From the NCBI GenBank assembly GCA_025998595.1, contig BNWE01000006.1:1-32301 (forward strand): 32,301 nt of DNA, written 5' to 3'. A program made the translations under genes and the position numbers. The notes beneath the pieces were generated by a model. That model was not told the origin of the DNA, ran no database searches, and saw only the letters and a list, made by a program, of their open reading frames with translations. Shown in pieces: positions 25,451-32,301 of the stretch (positions within the stretch are counted from its first letter, which is position 1; each line of letters begins with the position of its first letter). The DNA is from Alphaproteobacteria bacterium (GTDB lineage Bacteria; Pseudomonadota; Alphaproteobacteria; UBA3830).

Positions 25451-25852
25451 ATGAGAAAATCAGGTTGTATCGTTCCAGTAGTTGCGTTGACGTTGGCTAC
25501 GTTGTTTGAAGCTTATTCTGTGAATCTGAATAAGGATTCGTTTAAAGCTTCACATAAAGATTCGGCTAAACAGGAAAAAACGTCTGTTGTTCATAAGGAT
25601 TCATTAAAAGGTTCACATAAAGATTCGAATAAACAGGCAAAAGCGCTTCCTAAGAGTGCATACGATCCGTGGTTAAACGCTCTTAGCACGCACGAGAAAG
25701 GGAGCCGAACGTGGTTAGCTACAGGTGCTGGTGAAGAGTGGTTGAAAGGTTCTGAGGGGCAAAAGTGGTTGACGACTCCTTGCGGTAAGAAGTGGTCAGG
25801 AACAGAAGCGGATAAACAGCTAGATGGAGTAGATAATAACGCCACGCAATAG
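25451..25852 (+). CDS. Small secreted protein with Trp-Leu/GKKW motif (paralogue 1)
   Basis: A 133-residue protein starting MRKSGCIVPVVALTLATLFEA, a signal peptide. It continues with two copies of a 21-residue Lys/Ser-rich repeat (KDSFKASHKDSAKQEKTSVVH, KDSLKGSHKDSNKQAKALPK) whose DNA is a 63-bp tandem duplication (25532, 25595). The C-terminal half is DPWLNALSTHEKGSRTWLAT, then EWLKGSEGQKWLTTPCGKKW. The same half occurs in the next gene (26133-26546). I do not recognise the family. The WL-x-xx-G-xKW spacing repeats about every 9-10 residues, suggesting a short structural repeat. Export and small size fit a secreted or surface factor. AGAGGAA precedes the ATG. Confidence 0.75.
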   Translation: MRKSGCIVPVVALTLATLFEAYSVNLNKDSFKASHKDSAKQEKTSVVHKDSLKGSHKDSNKQAKALPKSAYDPWLNALSTHEKGSRTWLATGAGEEWLKGSEGQKWLTTPCGKKWSGTEADKQLDGVDNNATQ

Positions 25853-25871
25853 TATTGTTCACATAAATTAA

Positions 25872-25919
25872 AGCGCGCTGTCCGAAGGTTTTTACGAAGA
25901 ACTTTTTGGATTGTGCGCT
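25872..25919 (+). terminator. Imperfect long hairpin after the first Trp-Leu gene
   Basis: AGCGCGCTGTCCGA (25872-25885) pairs imperfectly with the arm ending GTGCGCT (to 25919), about 13 of 14 pairs counting G-U. It lies 19 bases after the stop and is followed by CTAAAA rather than a T run, so terminator function is uncertain. Confidence 0.4.
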
Positions 25920-26070
25920 CTAAAAGTACATATCAAACAAAAAAAATCAAAAATAATTTTCGAAAAAACGTCTAGCTGTGGTGTTATTTCTGTGGAAAAT
26001 CGGGCTAATATATTGTTATTTAATGTAAATAATTATATCACGCTATGTATGTTTCCAAATGCCATTTCGC

Positions 26071-26099
26071 TTGACAAGCTGCTTTTTTTGTTGTATATT
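26071..26099 (+). promoter_or_regulatory. Sigma-70 promoter of the second Trp-Leu secreted gene
   Basis: A consensus TTGACA (26071-26076), exactly 17 bases including TTTTTTT, and TATATT (26094-26099), 33 bases before the ATG. This is the strongest promoter match in the window. Confidence 0.8.
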
Positions 26100-26132
26100 T
26101 AATTATGTTTTTTTATAATATAGGAGAAGAAA

Positions 26133-26546
26133 ATGAAAAAACTAATATGTAGCGCATGTGTAATGATAATGATGTCATCTACACCGTTCGAAGTTTGTGG
26201 TATGCAGAAAGTTGTCGATCCTAAGAAGCACGTCGATACTCCTAAGGGGCATATTAACGCTCCTAAGAAGCAATTTAGGATTCCTACGACTGAAGACGAT
26301 CCATGGTTAAACCGTCTTTTCTGGGACAAAGAAAATGAGAGGGGGAGTCGAAACTTTTTGGCTTCCGCTGAGGGGCAAAAGTGGTTGGTTAGCCCTATAG
26401 GAAAAAAATGGTTGAAAACCCCTTGTGGTAAAAAGTGGTCGGCTACGCAAGAGCAACCGCCACAGCCGTCGCAAGAGCAACCGCCACAGCCGTCGCAAGA
26501 GCAACCGCCACAGCAAGAGGATGGCGAGGAGGATGTACAGGTTTAA
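26133..26546 (+). CDS. Small secreted protein with Trp-Leu/GKKW motif (paralogue 2)
   Basis: A 137-residue protein with the signal peptide MKKLICSACVMIMMSSTPFE, nearly identical in protein and DNA to that of the HEAT-repeat protein at 5591-6205. A Lys/Pro-rich stretch (DPKKHVDTPKGHINAPKK) follows, then the shared domain DPWLNRLFWDKENERGSRNF, GQKWLVSPIGKKWL and KTPCGKKWSAT, which aligns with paralogue 1 and has one extra repeat. The C-terminus is three copies of a Gln/Pro unit (EQPPQPSQ) encoded by exact 24-bp repeats at 26451, 26475 and 26499, then an acidic tail. The function is unknown. AGGAGAAG is an excellent ribosome site. It is monocistronic. Confidence 0.78.
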   Translation: MKKLICSACVMIMMSSTPFEVCGMQKVVDPKKHVDTPKGHINAPKKQFRIPTTEDDPWLNRLFWDKENERGSRNFLASAEGQKWLVSPIGKKWLKTPCGKKWSATQEQPPQPSQEQPPQPSQEQPPQQEDGEEDVQV

Positions 26547-26655
26547 GAACTTCTGAGCATCACGTATTCAATAGGTTTTGTGTTTCGAAGTTGCTTTCGC
26601 GTTGACGACTTAGTGTTGTTGTGACATTGACTGCAAACGCATTGGTTATTATCTT

Positions 26656-26705
26656 GCATAGCTGGGAATTCGGGATCGTCTAAAGATACTGGATTCCAGC
26701 TATGC
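26656..26705. repeat. Inverted repeat / hairpin in the gap after the second Trp-Leu gene
   Basis: GCATAGCTGG (26656-26665) is the perfect reverse complement of CCAGCTATGC (26696-26705), and pairing extends inward with a bulge (GAATTC against GGATT). It resembles a REP-like palindrome. Minus-strand open frames here are low-complexity translations of this repeat. The rest of 26547-26868 shows nothing else I can support. Confidence 0.55.
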
Positions 26706-26868
26706 CGTGTCTGTATAGATGGTTTTGTCAAGCGATTTTTAAAAATATTTTTGTTTGATATACACATTAGACCTATTGCATAAGTCGATTTTGTAAGCTG
26801 ATAATCAGGGCTTCCAGGTGGCTTTTGCAGTAGCTCTATTCAAAGTGAGAATGTGGATTTTTGTTTCA

Positions 26869-26904
26869 CTGGCTTCCGATGTCGCTGCGCTCCTCTAGAC
26901 GACG
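26869..26904 (+). repeat. Dispersed GCTCCTCT repeat, partial copy
   Basis: CTGGCTTCCGATGTCGCTGC followed by GCTCCTCTAGACGACG matches the 40-bp repeats at 24746 and 25115, with loss of a few bases. It lies just after the 3' end of the MNT gene. Confidence 0.6.
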
Positions 26905-26918
26905 GATCCGAATGAAAT

Positions 26919-27230
26919 CTAAAAGGCTTCGCCATCGTAAATTACAATATGTTTTTTCTCGATTTCTTTTTGAAAACTTTCGGGAAGGCGATCGAATTCA
27001 AATATATCGATCAAAAATGGAACGTTGCTTTCCATTAATGAGTCTTTCAATTCGAATATGCAACCATTCTCTTGGCCAAAATCCTTTACAACTAAATCCA
27101 GATCACTGCCATCGTGAGCGTCTCCTCCGACTCTGCTACCGTAGGCCAAAACAACAGCCTTTGGATATATCTTTTTTATAATAGAACGGATCTCTTTCAG
27201 CGCATCTTGCTTAATGAAAATATCAGTCAT
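26919..27230 (-). CDS. MNT-type minimal nucleotidyltransferase (antitoxin-like)
   Basis: A 103-residue nucleotidyltransferase of the pol-beta superfamily. The active-site motif is G31-S32-RVGGDAHDGSDLDL with Asp43 and Asp45, and the third Asp is D75 in PFLIDIFEF, so all catalytic residues appear intact. Such proteins pair with HEPN proteins in toxin-antitoxin modules, where the MNT partner can inactivate the HEPN toxin by nucleotidylation. It is encoded second in the pair, overlapping the HEPN gene by 8 bp, which implies translational coupling. Confidence 0.9.
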   Translation of the reverse strand: MTDIFIKQDALKEIRSIIKKIYPKAVVLAYGSRVGGDAHDGSDLDLVVKDFGQENGCIFELKDSLMESNVPFLIDIFEFDRLPESFQKEIEKKHIVIYDGEAF

Positions 27231-27639
27231 TATCGATTAAGTCCCGAATGCTTTTTGCGTCTCTTATAAAATTTTCGATCAATGAAAGCGTTTGTTCTGC
27301 GAATTGTTGTCCATAGTCGTGAGCTGTGTCGTTTCGATTATCTCTGTAGGCAAACCACCTTAAAACTTCTTCTTCATTTAAAATTCCGTGTTTTTGAGCG
27401 TAACGAAATAGGTCTTTGAACGTCAGTAGATCGACGGCCTTTTTAGTCGCAAAGTAGGGAGTAATTTTCTTTTTCAAAAGTTTTCCACTTTGTTCCAGCG
27501 TCATTTCGAATCCCTTCACAAGAGAATTGCGAAATATTTCATAATCTATTGAGCCTTTTTCTCTTTCACACAATAGCTCATATGACTTTTCCAACGTTTC
27601 TATGCATCTCGATAAAAACTCCGTATTTATCTCGCTCAT
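27223..27639 (-). CDS. HEPN-domain protein, HI0074-like (nucleotidyltransferase substrate-binding family)
   Basis: A 138-residue all-helical HEPN protein. The putative RNase motif RX4H is R102-NDTA-H107 in WFAYRDNRNDTAHDYG, the hallmark segment of the HI0074/NTase_sub_bind group. It is first in a two-gene operon with the MNT nucleotidyltransferase and presumably forms a heteromer with it. Known relatives act as RNase toxins neutralised by the partner, although for the HI0074 subgroup this is less well shown. Here the pair lies between tssA and repeat-rich DNA, a typical accessory location. Confidence 0.87.
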   Translation of the reverse strand: MSEINTEFLSRCIETLEKSYELLCEREKGSIDYEIFRNSLVKGFEMTLEQSGKLLKKKITPYFATKKAVDLLTFKDLFRYAQKHGILNEEEVLRWFAYRDNRNDTAHDYGQQFAEQTLSLIENFIRDAKSIRDLIDND

Positions 27640-27756
27640 AAATCAATCTCACTTTCTACTTTTTTCGATTAGGTGATAATAACATAAAAAAACTTACGGA
27701 AAAAATATTCGAAGCCATAGTTTTGATTACTTCATTGAAACTAACTTAGTGTACGA

Positions 27757-28839
27757 CTATTTTACGATCTTATATAGTTCGGATATAGTGCTCATTACTG
27801 AGGCTCCACTCGGTGTATTAATTTCAAGCAATTCATTGAATGTCTTCTTGCCAATGGCGGAGGCTATTTTTAGCAATATGGACGCAGGACTCTGGGGCTG
27901 CTCCTTTTCCAAAAATACAGCTATGTCCTGTAATACTTCGTAGGCCTCTTCTATCGTGGGTTCTTTTTCCTGGCCGTTGCCGCCGCCAACTATTGCTGGG
28001 GATGTATTACCATTGCTTCCTTGGTCTTCGTCAGATACTATTGAACCCAGATTTATTTCATCAACTGTATTTTGATTTTGGGAAGTATTATGGGGGCGTT
28101 TTCTTATGCCGGATAAATTGTTGGAGTTTATCCGATTGATATCATTGAAATGATCGTAAATAAGTCTAAAGCTTGGACTGTCGTTGCCGGAAAGATCAGC
28201 CAGTAGATTGTCAAGTTTTTTTATGCTTTCAATAGAGGCATTGATATCCGCTTCGACTTGTTGAAAAAAATCAAGTGATGTTGCACTTACGCTTTTCTTC
28301 ACATCTTTTGCAGACAATCCATTACTGTTTTTGGTACGTATATTGTGGCGAACCGTTAGCCAATCCGATAGACTATATATGCTCGAAATTCCATCCATAG
28401 GCGCTGTCAATGGCGTTAGTACGATCTTTTCTGCGACCTTTTCGGTGAAAAAATAAATCGGAGCCATGCGTGCAATGTTGTTGGCATTTTCCCAATCCGG
28501 AAGCGGATAAATATCATCCCAGAATTTTTCGCAGAGAGCGTGTAATAGCATTGTTCCCTGGTTTAAACCTCGAAAACCATCCAAAACAATTGAGGCTTCC
28601 AGTAACCACGTTGCTATCTGCAAATCTTTTGTTTCGTTCTTCAGAGCGTCTATGCAAAGTCTCCTGACTTCTTTCCAATCGGCTTTTTTTGGATCTGTCT
28701 GCCAGACTCCCTGCGTTAATCTGGAATCATCCTCTCGGCGATACTCCTTTATTTGATCATATAAATGCTCGTATTTTAGATATTTTCCGCATATACTGTC
28801 TTCTGAGATAGGAAGAATTAACTCTTCTATATTTATCAT
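27757..28839 (-). CDS. tssA: Type VI secretion TssA/ImpA-like protein
   Basis: A 360-residue protein whose first 120 residues match the ImpA_N domain: ISEDSICGKYLKYEHLYDQI, then REDDSRL and WKEVRRLCIDALKNETKDLQ, and LEASIVLDGFRGLNQGTMLL. TssA proteins cap or recruit the tail sheath and baseplate of the type VI secretion system in the cytoplasm. The rest is helical with a Gly/Asn-rich linker (GNTSPAIVGGGNGQEKEP, about residue 275-300) and a C-terminal region like the second ImpA helix bundle (SRxxAYxxLxxIAxxLxxxEPxSP family). The start at 28839 (MINIEEL) is chosen for GGAGA 7 bases upstream. No other tss gene is in the window. Confidence 0.85.
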   Translation of the reverse strand: MINIEELILPISEDSICGKYLKYEHLYDQIKEYRREDDSRLTQGVWQTDPKKADWKEVRRLCIDALKNETKDLQIATWLLEASIVLDGFRGLNQGTMLLHALCEKFWDDIYPLPDWENANNIARMAPIYFFTEKVAEKIVLTPLTAPMDGISSIYSLSDWLTVRHNIRTKNSNGLSAKDVKKSVSATSLDFFQQVEADINASIESIKKLDNLLADLSGNDSPSFRLIYDHFNDINRINSNNLSGIRKRPHNTSQNQNTVDEINLGSIVSDEDQGSNGNTSPAIVGGGNGQEKEPTIEEAYEVLQDIAVFLEKEQPQSPASILLKIASAIGKKTFNELLEINTPSGASVMSTISELYKIVK

Positions 28840-29033
28840 TAACGGCTCTCCCCAATAACGGTTTGGTAACACGGCTATTATAATAACTTTATTAATTTTT
28901 GAATATTCTTTATTTATAAAGCATCTGTAAATAACTTAGCATGATTAAAAATAGCGATAAACAATTTATCATTCTAGTGCTCAACTATGTTTTTGGACAA
29001 CGCATCTATTACATCAGACTTTCTTTATCAATC
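28840..29033. other. AT-rich gap upstream of tssA
   Basis: No gene, tRNA or clear promoter was recognised here; it presumably holds the tssA promoter. Confidence 0.3.
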
Positions 29034-29068
29034 AATTCTGCCGCTGGATGTCGTGGTAATCACGGCGG
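29034..29068 (-). pseudogene. Scrap of formate-tetrahydrofolate ligase C-terminus
   Basis: The minus strand reads LPRHPAAELID, matching [11 protein letters not shown] in the fragment at 31868-31997. Over 35 bp the two differ at about 7 positions by eye. It has no start, and a stop lies in frame just upstream. It sits immediately 3' of the TPR gene. Confidence 0.65.
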
Positions 29069-29090
29069 CAGCATTAGCTTACGATAGGCT

Positions 29091-31724
29091 TTAGTTCATC
29101 ATATCAACACCTTTGAAATTCACAAGATCTCTCTGCTCGTCTATTGGTAATGATTTAAATGCATCGCTGTACTCTATTGCAAAAGCTGTCCGTTTATAGA
29201 ACACAGCGGAAAGTATATCTGCTTTAGTTTGATCTCCTATGCCTCTTAGTGCTTTTATATAACAAGCTCTAGTACGAAAACGATCACTTAATCCATTGCA
29301 TGAATTAGAACAATTACCATCCTTATCAAAAAAATCCTCTATAATCTTAGCAGTATCCGAGTATCTTCCTTTTTTACAAAGCTCCAAAGCAAAATATTCT
29401 TTCACTAACGATCTGGTTTCTGGCGATAACATATTGATGACTTTTTCGGTTGGTTGAGCAGCTGATGATACCTTACTAACACTTGTCGGTTGAGTAAATG
29501 GCGATACCTCTCTAACCATTGTCAATGGAGCAAAGCCACGCTGTACATGAGCATCTGGCGATACACTACGAACATACAACGGCAATGGAGCAAAGCTATG
29601 TGGCTGCCGAGCACGTGGAGATAACATTATATACGACTGAGCAAGTGGCGATGGAGCAAAGACAACATTAGCACGATGCGGCTGCTGAGCACGTGGAGAT
29701 AACCCACTAGCGTTTGTATGCGATTGAACAAGCGAGGATAGTCCACTAGCAATAGCAGATGATCGAACAAGTGTTCCACCAACTAGTTGATCAACTGGTG
29801 ATAATTCATCATCGTCATCTTCTTGCACTTCAGCATCGTCATCTTCTTGCACTTCAGCATCGTTATCTTCCTGCACTTCAGCATCGTTATCAACCTCTTT
29901 TGGTGATTTAAACAACGCATTGAAAATATCATCCAACATTAGCGTACTTAGCTCACTTATGGTATTTTTCGCGATGTTTCTTTCGGTGTTTCCAAAAATA
30001 TTGTCAAAAGCACCCATCAGATTGGCAGTGGAGCGATCCTTTTTATATTCAAGAACTCCAAAGCAAACGCACGCAAGAGATTTTTCCAAAGAGGACAGAT
30101 GTTGATCGTTGCGCAATCCTGACAGGATGTCAAATATTTCATCTAGCTCTCCGGATTGATATCGTGATAGTGCGTTATATAGTATTCCCCTTGCTGTTCC
30201 CAATGCATTTCTGCCCATTTTAGAAAAGATTTCCGCAGCACCTTTGAAGTCTTTTGTTGCATATAATGCTTTACCATAGAAAAATCTTACATTATCAAAC
30301 CATAACGGATCTTTATTTATTATAAAGCCATCTAATATACGGTGATGTAAATAGGAAAATATAGGAATAGATGCTTCAAACCGTTCTGTATAATACATGG
30401 TTAGTGCATAATTGTATTGCGCATCAAACACTTGACTCTCTTGCAAAAGATTAAAGTTATCTCCATAGCGAATACCACGATTCTTTTCCAATTTACTATA
30501 TAGACGGGAAAAAATCTGATGGGCGTCAGAATAGAGTTTTTTCTGTAATAATATAGTTCCATAATTCAATCTTGCAAGCGCTTCTTGTTCAGGCTTCAGC
30601 AATTCGAAGTATTTATTCGTAAAACGTTGAAAGACTTTCAAGCATAATTCTGAATTATTAGTTTGATTGAGAGCCATCGCACGAGAAAATATAGCGATAG
30701 CCTGTTGCTCAGGCTGCAGCAAATCAAAACCTGGAACTTCAGGATCAATCATCTGACCAGGAACGACTTCTTTTGGGAAGAGTTTTTTAAAAACTCCTTC
30801 AGCTGAATTAAACTCTCTAAGTTCATATAGAGTTTTTCCGTAGTATACTCTTGCCATAGCCGCATGTGACGACGATAAAGAGGCAGGAAGTTCTCCGTTG
30901 TTAAATAGCCTGAGAAAACATGCCTTAGCTTGCAAAAAATTTCCTAACTGACAGGCTGCACTCCCCAAGAGTAGAGAAATATATGGCTTAGTGGACGGAA
31001 AGAATTGGGAATCGCTCATTTTTGATAAAATAGCGACTGCATCATTGTAACGTTTCAGATGAATCAACGCTTCTGCATAATATATTTTTGCCCAAAACTG
31101 TTCCCCCGTGGTCAATAGGTCTCTGATGATTTTATCATCTTTAAACAATGGATCACAAAATACAATTTCTTCCTTTTTCTGTTTAAATGACTTAAACTTA
31201 TTGTTATAATATAAATATAATTGTGAACGATGAGGCTTGTACGACCGCTCATAATATTTACTTGAATCAAGCAAATCGTCATAATATTTGTGTGATTGTG
31301 AATGAGGCTTAGTCTTCAACTCGGAATCGTCATGATATCTACGCGATTGTGGACGAGACGGAAACTCTTCCTCTTTTTCAAATGGCGGTGATTTTCCTCT
31401 AAATAATGCGCCAAGAATTAGCTCTATTTTTATCCAATCTGCGACTGAAGCACGACCGTCAGAACGCAGCGATTCAGCACAATATAATCTTACGCGAGCT
31501 TCATCTTTGTGTGACAAGTTGTAAAGGCCTGTTTTTTCGCGATAATTGATATTACCAATAAGCAATTCGCATAAACAATCTCTCGCTTGGGCGAATTTTT
31601 TGCTTTTACATAAATTAATTCCACTGCTTATTTTTTTTGCTGCATCTTGCTGCACTTCTATAGATAATACATCATGGTCGAACAAAGAAAAAACGAGCAC
31701 TGATGTAACAAGTAACTTTTTCAT
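29091..31724 (-). CDS. Secreted TPR-repeat protein with acidic repeat and Pro-rich region
   Basis: An 877-residue protein with a signal peptide (MKKLLVTSVLVFSLFDHDVL). Residues about 30-600 are a helical solenoid of degenerate TPR units, for example YNDAVAILSKM, NFLQAKACFLRLFNNGELP, RVYYGKTLYELREFNSAEGV and LYATKDFKGAAEIFSKMGR. Then comes an acidic triplicate DNDAEVQE encoded by exact 24-bp repeats at 29821, 29845 and 29869. A low-complexity Ser/Pro/Gln/His region follows (LSPRARQPHSFAPLPL), and finally a helical C-terminus with another TPR-like pair. TPR proteins are protein-interaction scaffolds. The start at 31724 is preferred because GGAG precedes it and the signal peptide begins there; an in-frame start at 31778 would fall on the promoter's -10 box. 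Partner unknown. Confidence 0.83.
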   Translation of the reverse strand: MKKLLVTSVLVFSLFDHDVLSIEVQQDAAKKISSGINLCKSKKFAQARDCLCELLIGNINYREKTGLYNLSHKDEARVRLYCAESLRSDGRASVADWIKIELILGALFRGKSPPFEKEEEFPSRPQSRRYHDDSELKTKPHSQSHKYYDDLLDSSKYYERSYKPHRSQLYLYYNNKFKSFKQKKEEIVFCDPLFKDDKIIRDLLTTGEQFWAKIYYAEALIHLKRYNDAVAILSKMSDSQFFPSTKPYISLLLGSAACQLGNFLQAKACFLRLFNNGELPASLSSSHAAMARVYYGKTLYELREFNSAEGVFKKLFPKEVVPGQMIDPEVPGFDLLQPEQQAIAIFSRAMALNQTNNSELCLKVFQRFTNKYFELLKPEQEALARLNYGTILLQKKLYSDAHQIFSRLYSKLEKNRGIRYGDNFNLLQESQVFDAQYNYALTMYYTERFEASIPIFSYLHHRILDGFIINKDPLWFDNVRFFYGKALYATKDFKGAAEIFSKMGRNALGTARGILYNALSRYQSGELDEIFDILSGLRNDQHLSSLEKSLACVCFGVLEYKKDRSTANLMGAFDNIFGNTERNIAKNTISELSTLMLDDIFNALFKSPKEVDNDAEVQEDNDAEVQEDDDAEVQEDDDDELSPVDQLVGGTLVRSSAIASGLSSLVQSHTNASGLSPRAQQPHRANVVFAPSPLAQSYIMLSPRARQPHSFAPLPLYVRSVSPDAHVQRGFAPLTMVREVSPFTQPTSVSKVSSAAQPTEKVINMLSPETRSLVKEYFALELCKKGRYSDTAKIIEDFFDKDGNCSNSCNGLSDRFRTRACYIKALRGIGDQTKADILSAVFYKRTAFAIEYSDAFKSLPIDEQRDLVNFKGVDMMN

Positions 31725-31776
31725 TGAAAATTCTCCGTATAACTTTATAAACATAGAAACCGTTCTCTTGATAGGC

Positions 31777-31804
31777 ATTATAACTTTAAAAAAGAAAAAG
31801 GCAA
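31777..31804 (-). promoter_or_regulatory. Sigma-70 promoter of the TPR gene
   Basis: On the minus strand TTGCCT (31799-31804), a 16-base T-rich spacer and a perfect TATAAT (31777-31782), about 50 bases before the ATG at 31724. Confidence 0.7.
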
Positions 31805-31867
31805 GTCTTTGGATAAAAATTATGAATCTTAATTTTTTTCATTTAAAAAACGTTGACGTCTATCGAT

Positions 31868-32194
31868 TTATGACAATCCGGTGATTTTTTCGTCGATATC
31901 AATTGATTCCGCTGCCGGATATCGTGGTAATCCCGGCATTGTCACGATATCTCCAGCGTAGGTAACCACGAATCCTGCTCCAGCCATGATTTTGGCATTT
32001 GGTCCCGCCTCATCATGACCCGATGAAAGAACCCAAGTTTTGGGATCCTTCTGTAATTTTTTAGCAACAAATTCAAAAGGAGTCAAGCCATTTAAAGCTC
32101 TCAATCTCTTCCCAAAATTATGTGCTCTTATGAAATCATTGAGATGTTTCTCCAGTTGCTCACTATTTTCGTAGTAACGCGAATAATGGATTAG
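31868..32194 (-). pseudogene. Transposase C-terminus fused in frame to formate-tetrahydrofolate ligase C-terminus
   Basis: The minus-strand frame is open from 32194 (just after a TAG at 32195-32197) to a TAA at 31868. Its first part ([58 protein letters not shown]) resembles the end of integrase-core transposases, probably IS481-like, with the typical RLxALxxLTPFEF block. From about 31997 it reads [20 protein letters not shown], then [20 protein letters not shown], which is the C-terminal end of formate-tetrahydrofolate ligase (fhs). Neither half is complete and no start codon suits either, so I treat the join as debris of an insertion or deletion. Bases 32198-32301 show nothing I can name. 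Confidence 0.75.
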
Positions 32195-32301
32195 CTAACC
32201 ATTTGAAAGATAGGAGTAATAGCAGGTTTTTCACACAAGAGTTGGTAAGCCACGAGAGTAGACATAACATGAATGCCCATGTTTTTTTGAGACCTGTGTC
32301 T

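Noticed and set aside
26543..26767. 74-codon minus-strand frame with Cys-rich segment
   Set aside because: Much of it translates the hairpin at 26656-26705, and no ribosome site or known motif supports it.
26761..26800. IS5-like terminal inverted repeat (GACCTATTGCATAA)
   Set aside because: It resembles some IS5-group ends, but no second end or transposase is present nearby, so it cannot be supported.
32266..32301. Possible insertion-sequence end (GAGACCTGTGTCT)
   Set aside because: It is cut by the window edge and no partner repeat can be seen.

Overview
The window looks like a chromosomal segment of a host-associated alphaproteobacterium, most plausibly a Holosporales- or Rickettsiales-like intracellular symbiont. 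This is inferred from gene content, not from a search. The housekeeping genes are of alphaproteobacterial type: split glycyl-tRNA synthetase (glyQ, glyS), class I lysyl-tRNA synthetase, a 41-residue ribosomal protein L36, a six-domain S1 protein, FabD, and a COG1573 uracil-DNA glycosylase with the motif WRPPGNRTP. Between them lie secreted proteins built from eukaryote-like repeats (ankyrin, HEAT, TPR), a DUF2608 protein, an orphan T6SS tssA, decayed mobile elements and many short dispersed repeats.

Layout. 1-5381 (+): 3' part of a class A penicillin-binding protein, a 79-bp tandem repeat array, then glyQ-glyS. 5382-9543: a 95-bp inverted-repeat element, a secreted HEAT-repeat protein (-), a secreted S9 peptidase (+) and a secreted protein of unknown family (+). 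9779-15058: a TlpA-like thioredoxin (+) convergent with fabD (-), an IS4 transposase remnant joined to a duplicated scrap of the uracil-DNA glycosylase gene, a DUF2608 protein (-), and the lysS-udg operon (-). 15217-20492: a group II intron maturase remnant, then two tandem paralogous secreted HExxH proteins (-), the larger carrying about eleven ankyrin repeats. 20692-22598 (+): rpmJ and rpsA. 22599-26546: an outer-membrane barrel protein with a very large acidic insertion, a small GIY-YIG gene between inverted repeats, and two small secreted proteins sharing a Trp-Leu/Gly-Lys-Lys-Trp motif. 26919-32301 (all -): an MNT/HEPN pair, tssA, a TPR protein, and a scrambled end where a transposase C-terminus runs in frame into the C-terminus of formate-tetrahydrofolate ligase.

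How the parts relate. The accessory genes look like an envelope and secretion repertoire for living in a host. Two pairs of secreted-protein genes share upstream DNA. The two HExxH genes share a 30-bp element. The HEAT gene and one Trp-Leu gene share leader, ribosome binding site and signal-peptide codons although the mature proteins are unrelated. Short GGATCC-containing repeats have spread between genes and appear to have rewritten the 3' ends of glyS and probably the glycosylase gene. The best candidates for something undescribed are the HExxH/ankyrin pair, the Trp-Leu secreted family with its portable secretion leader, and the GIY-YIG cassette.
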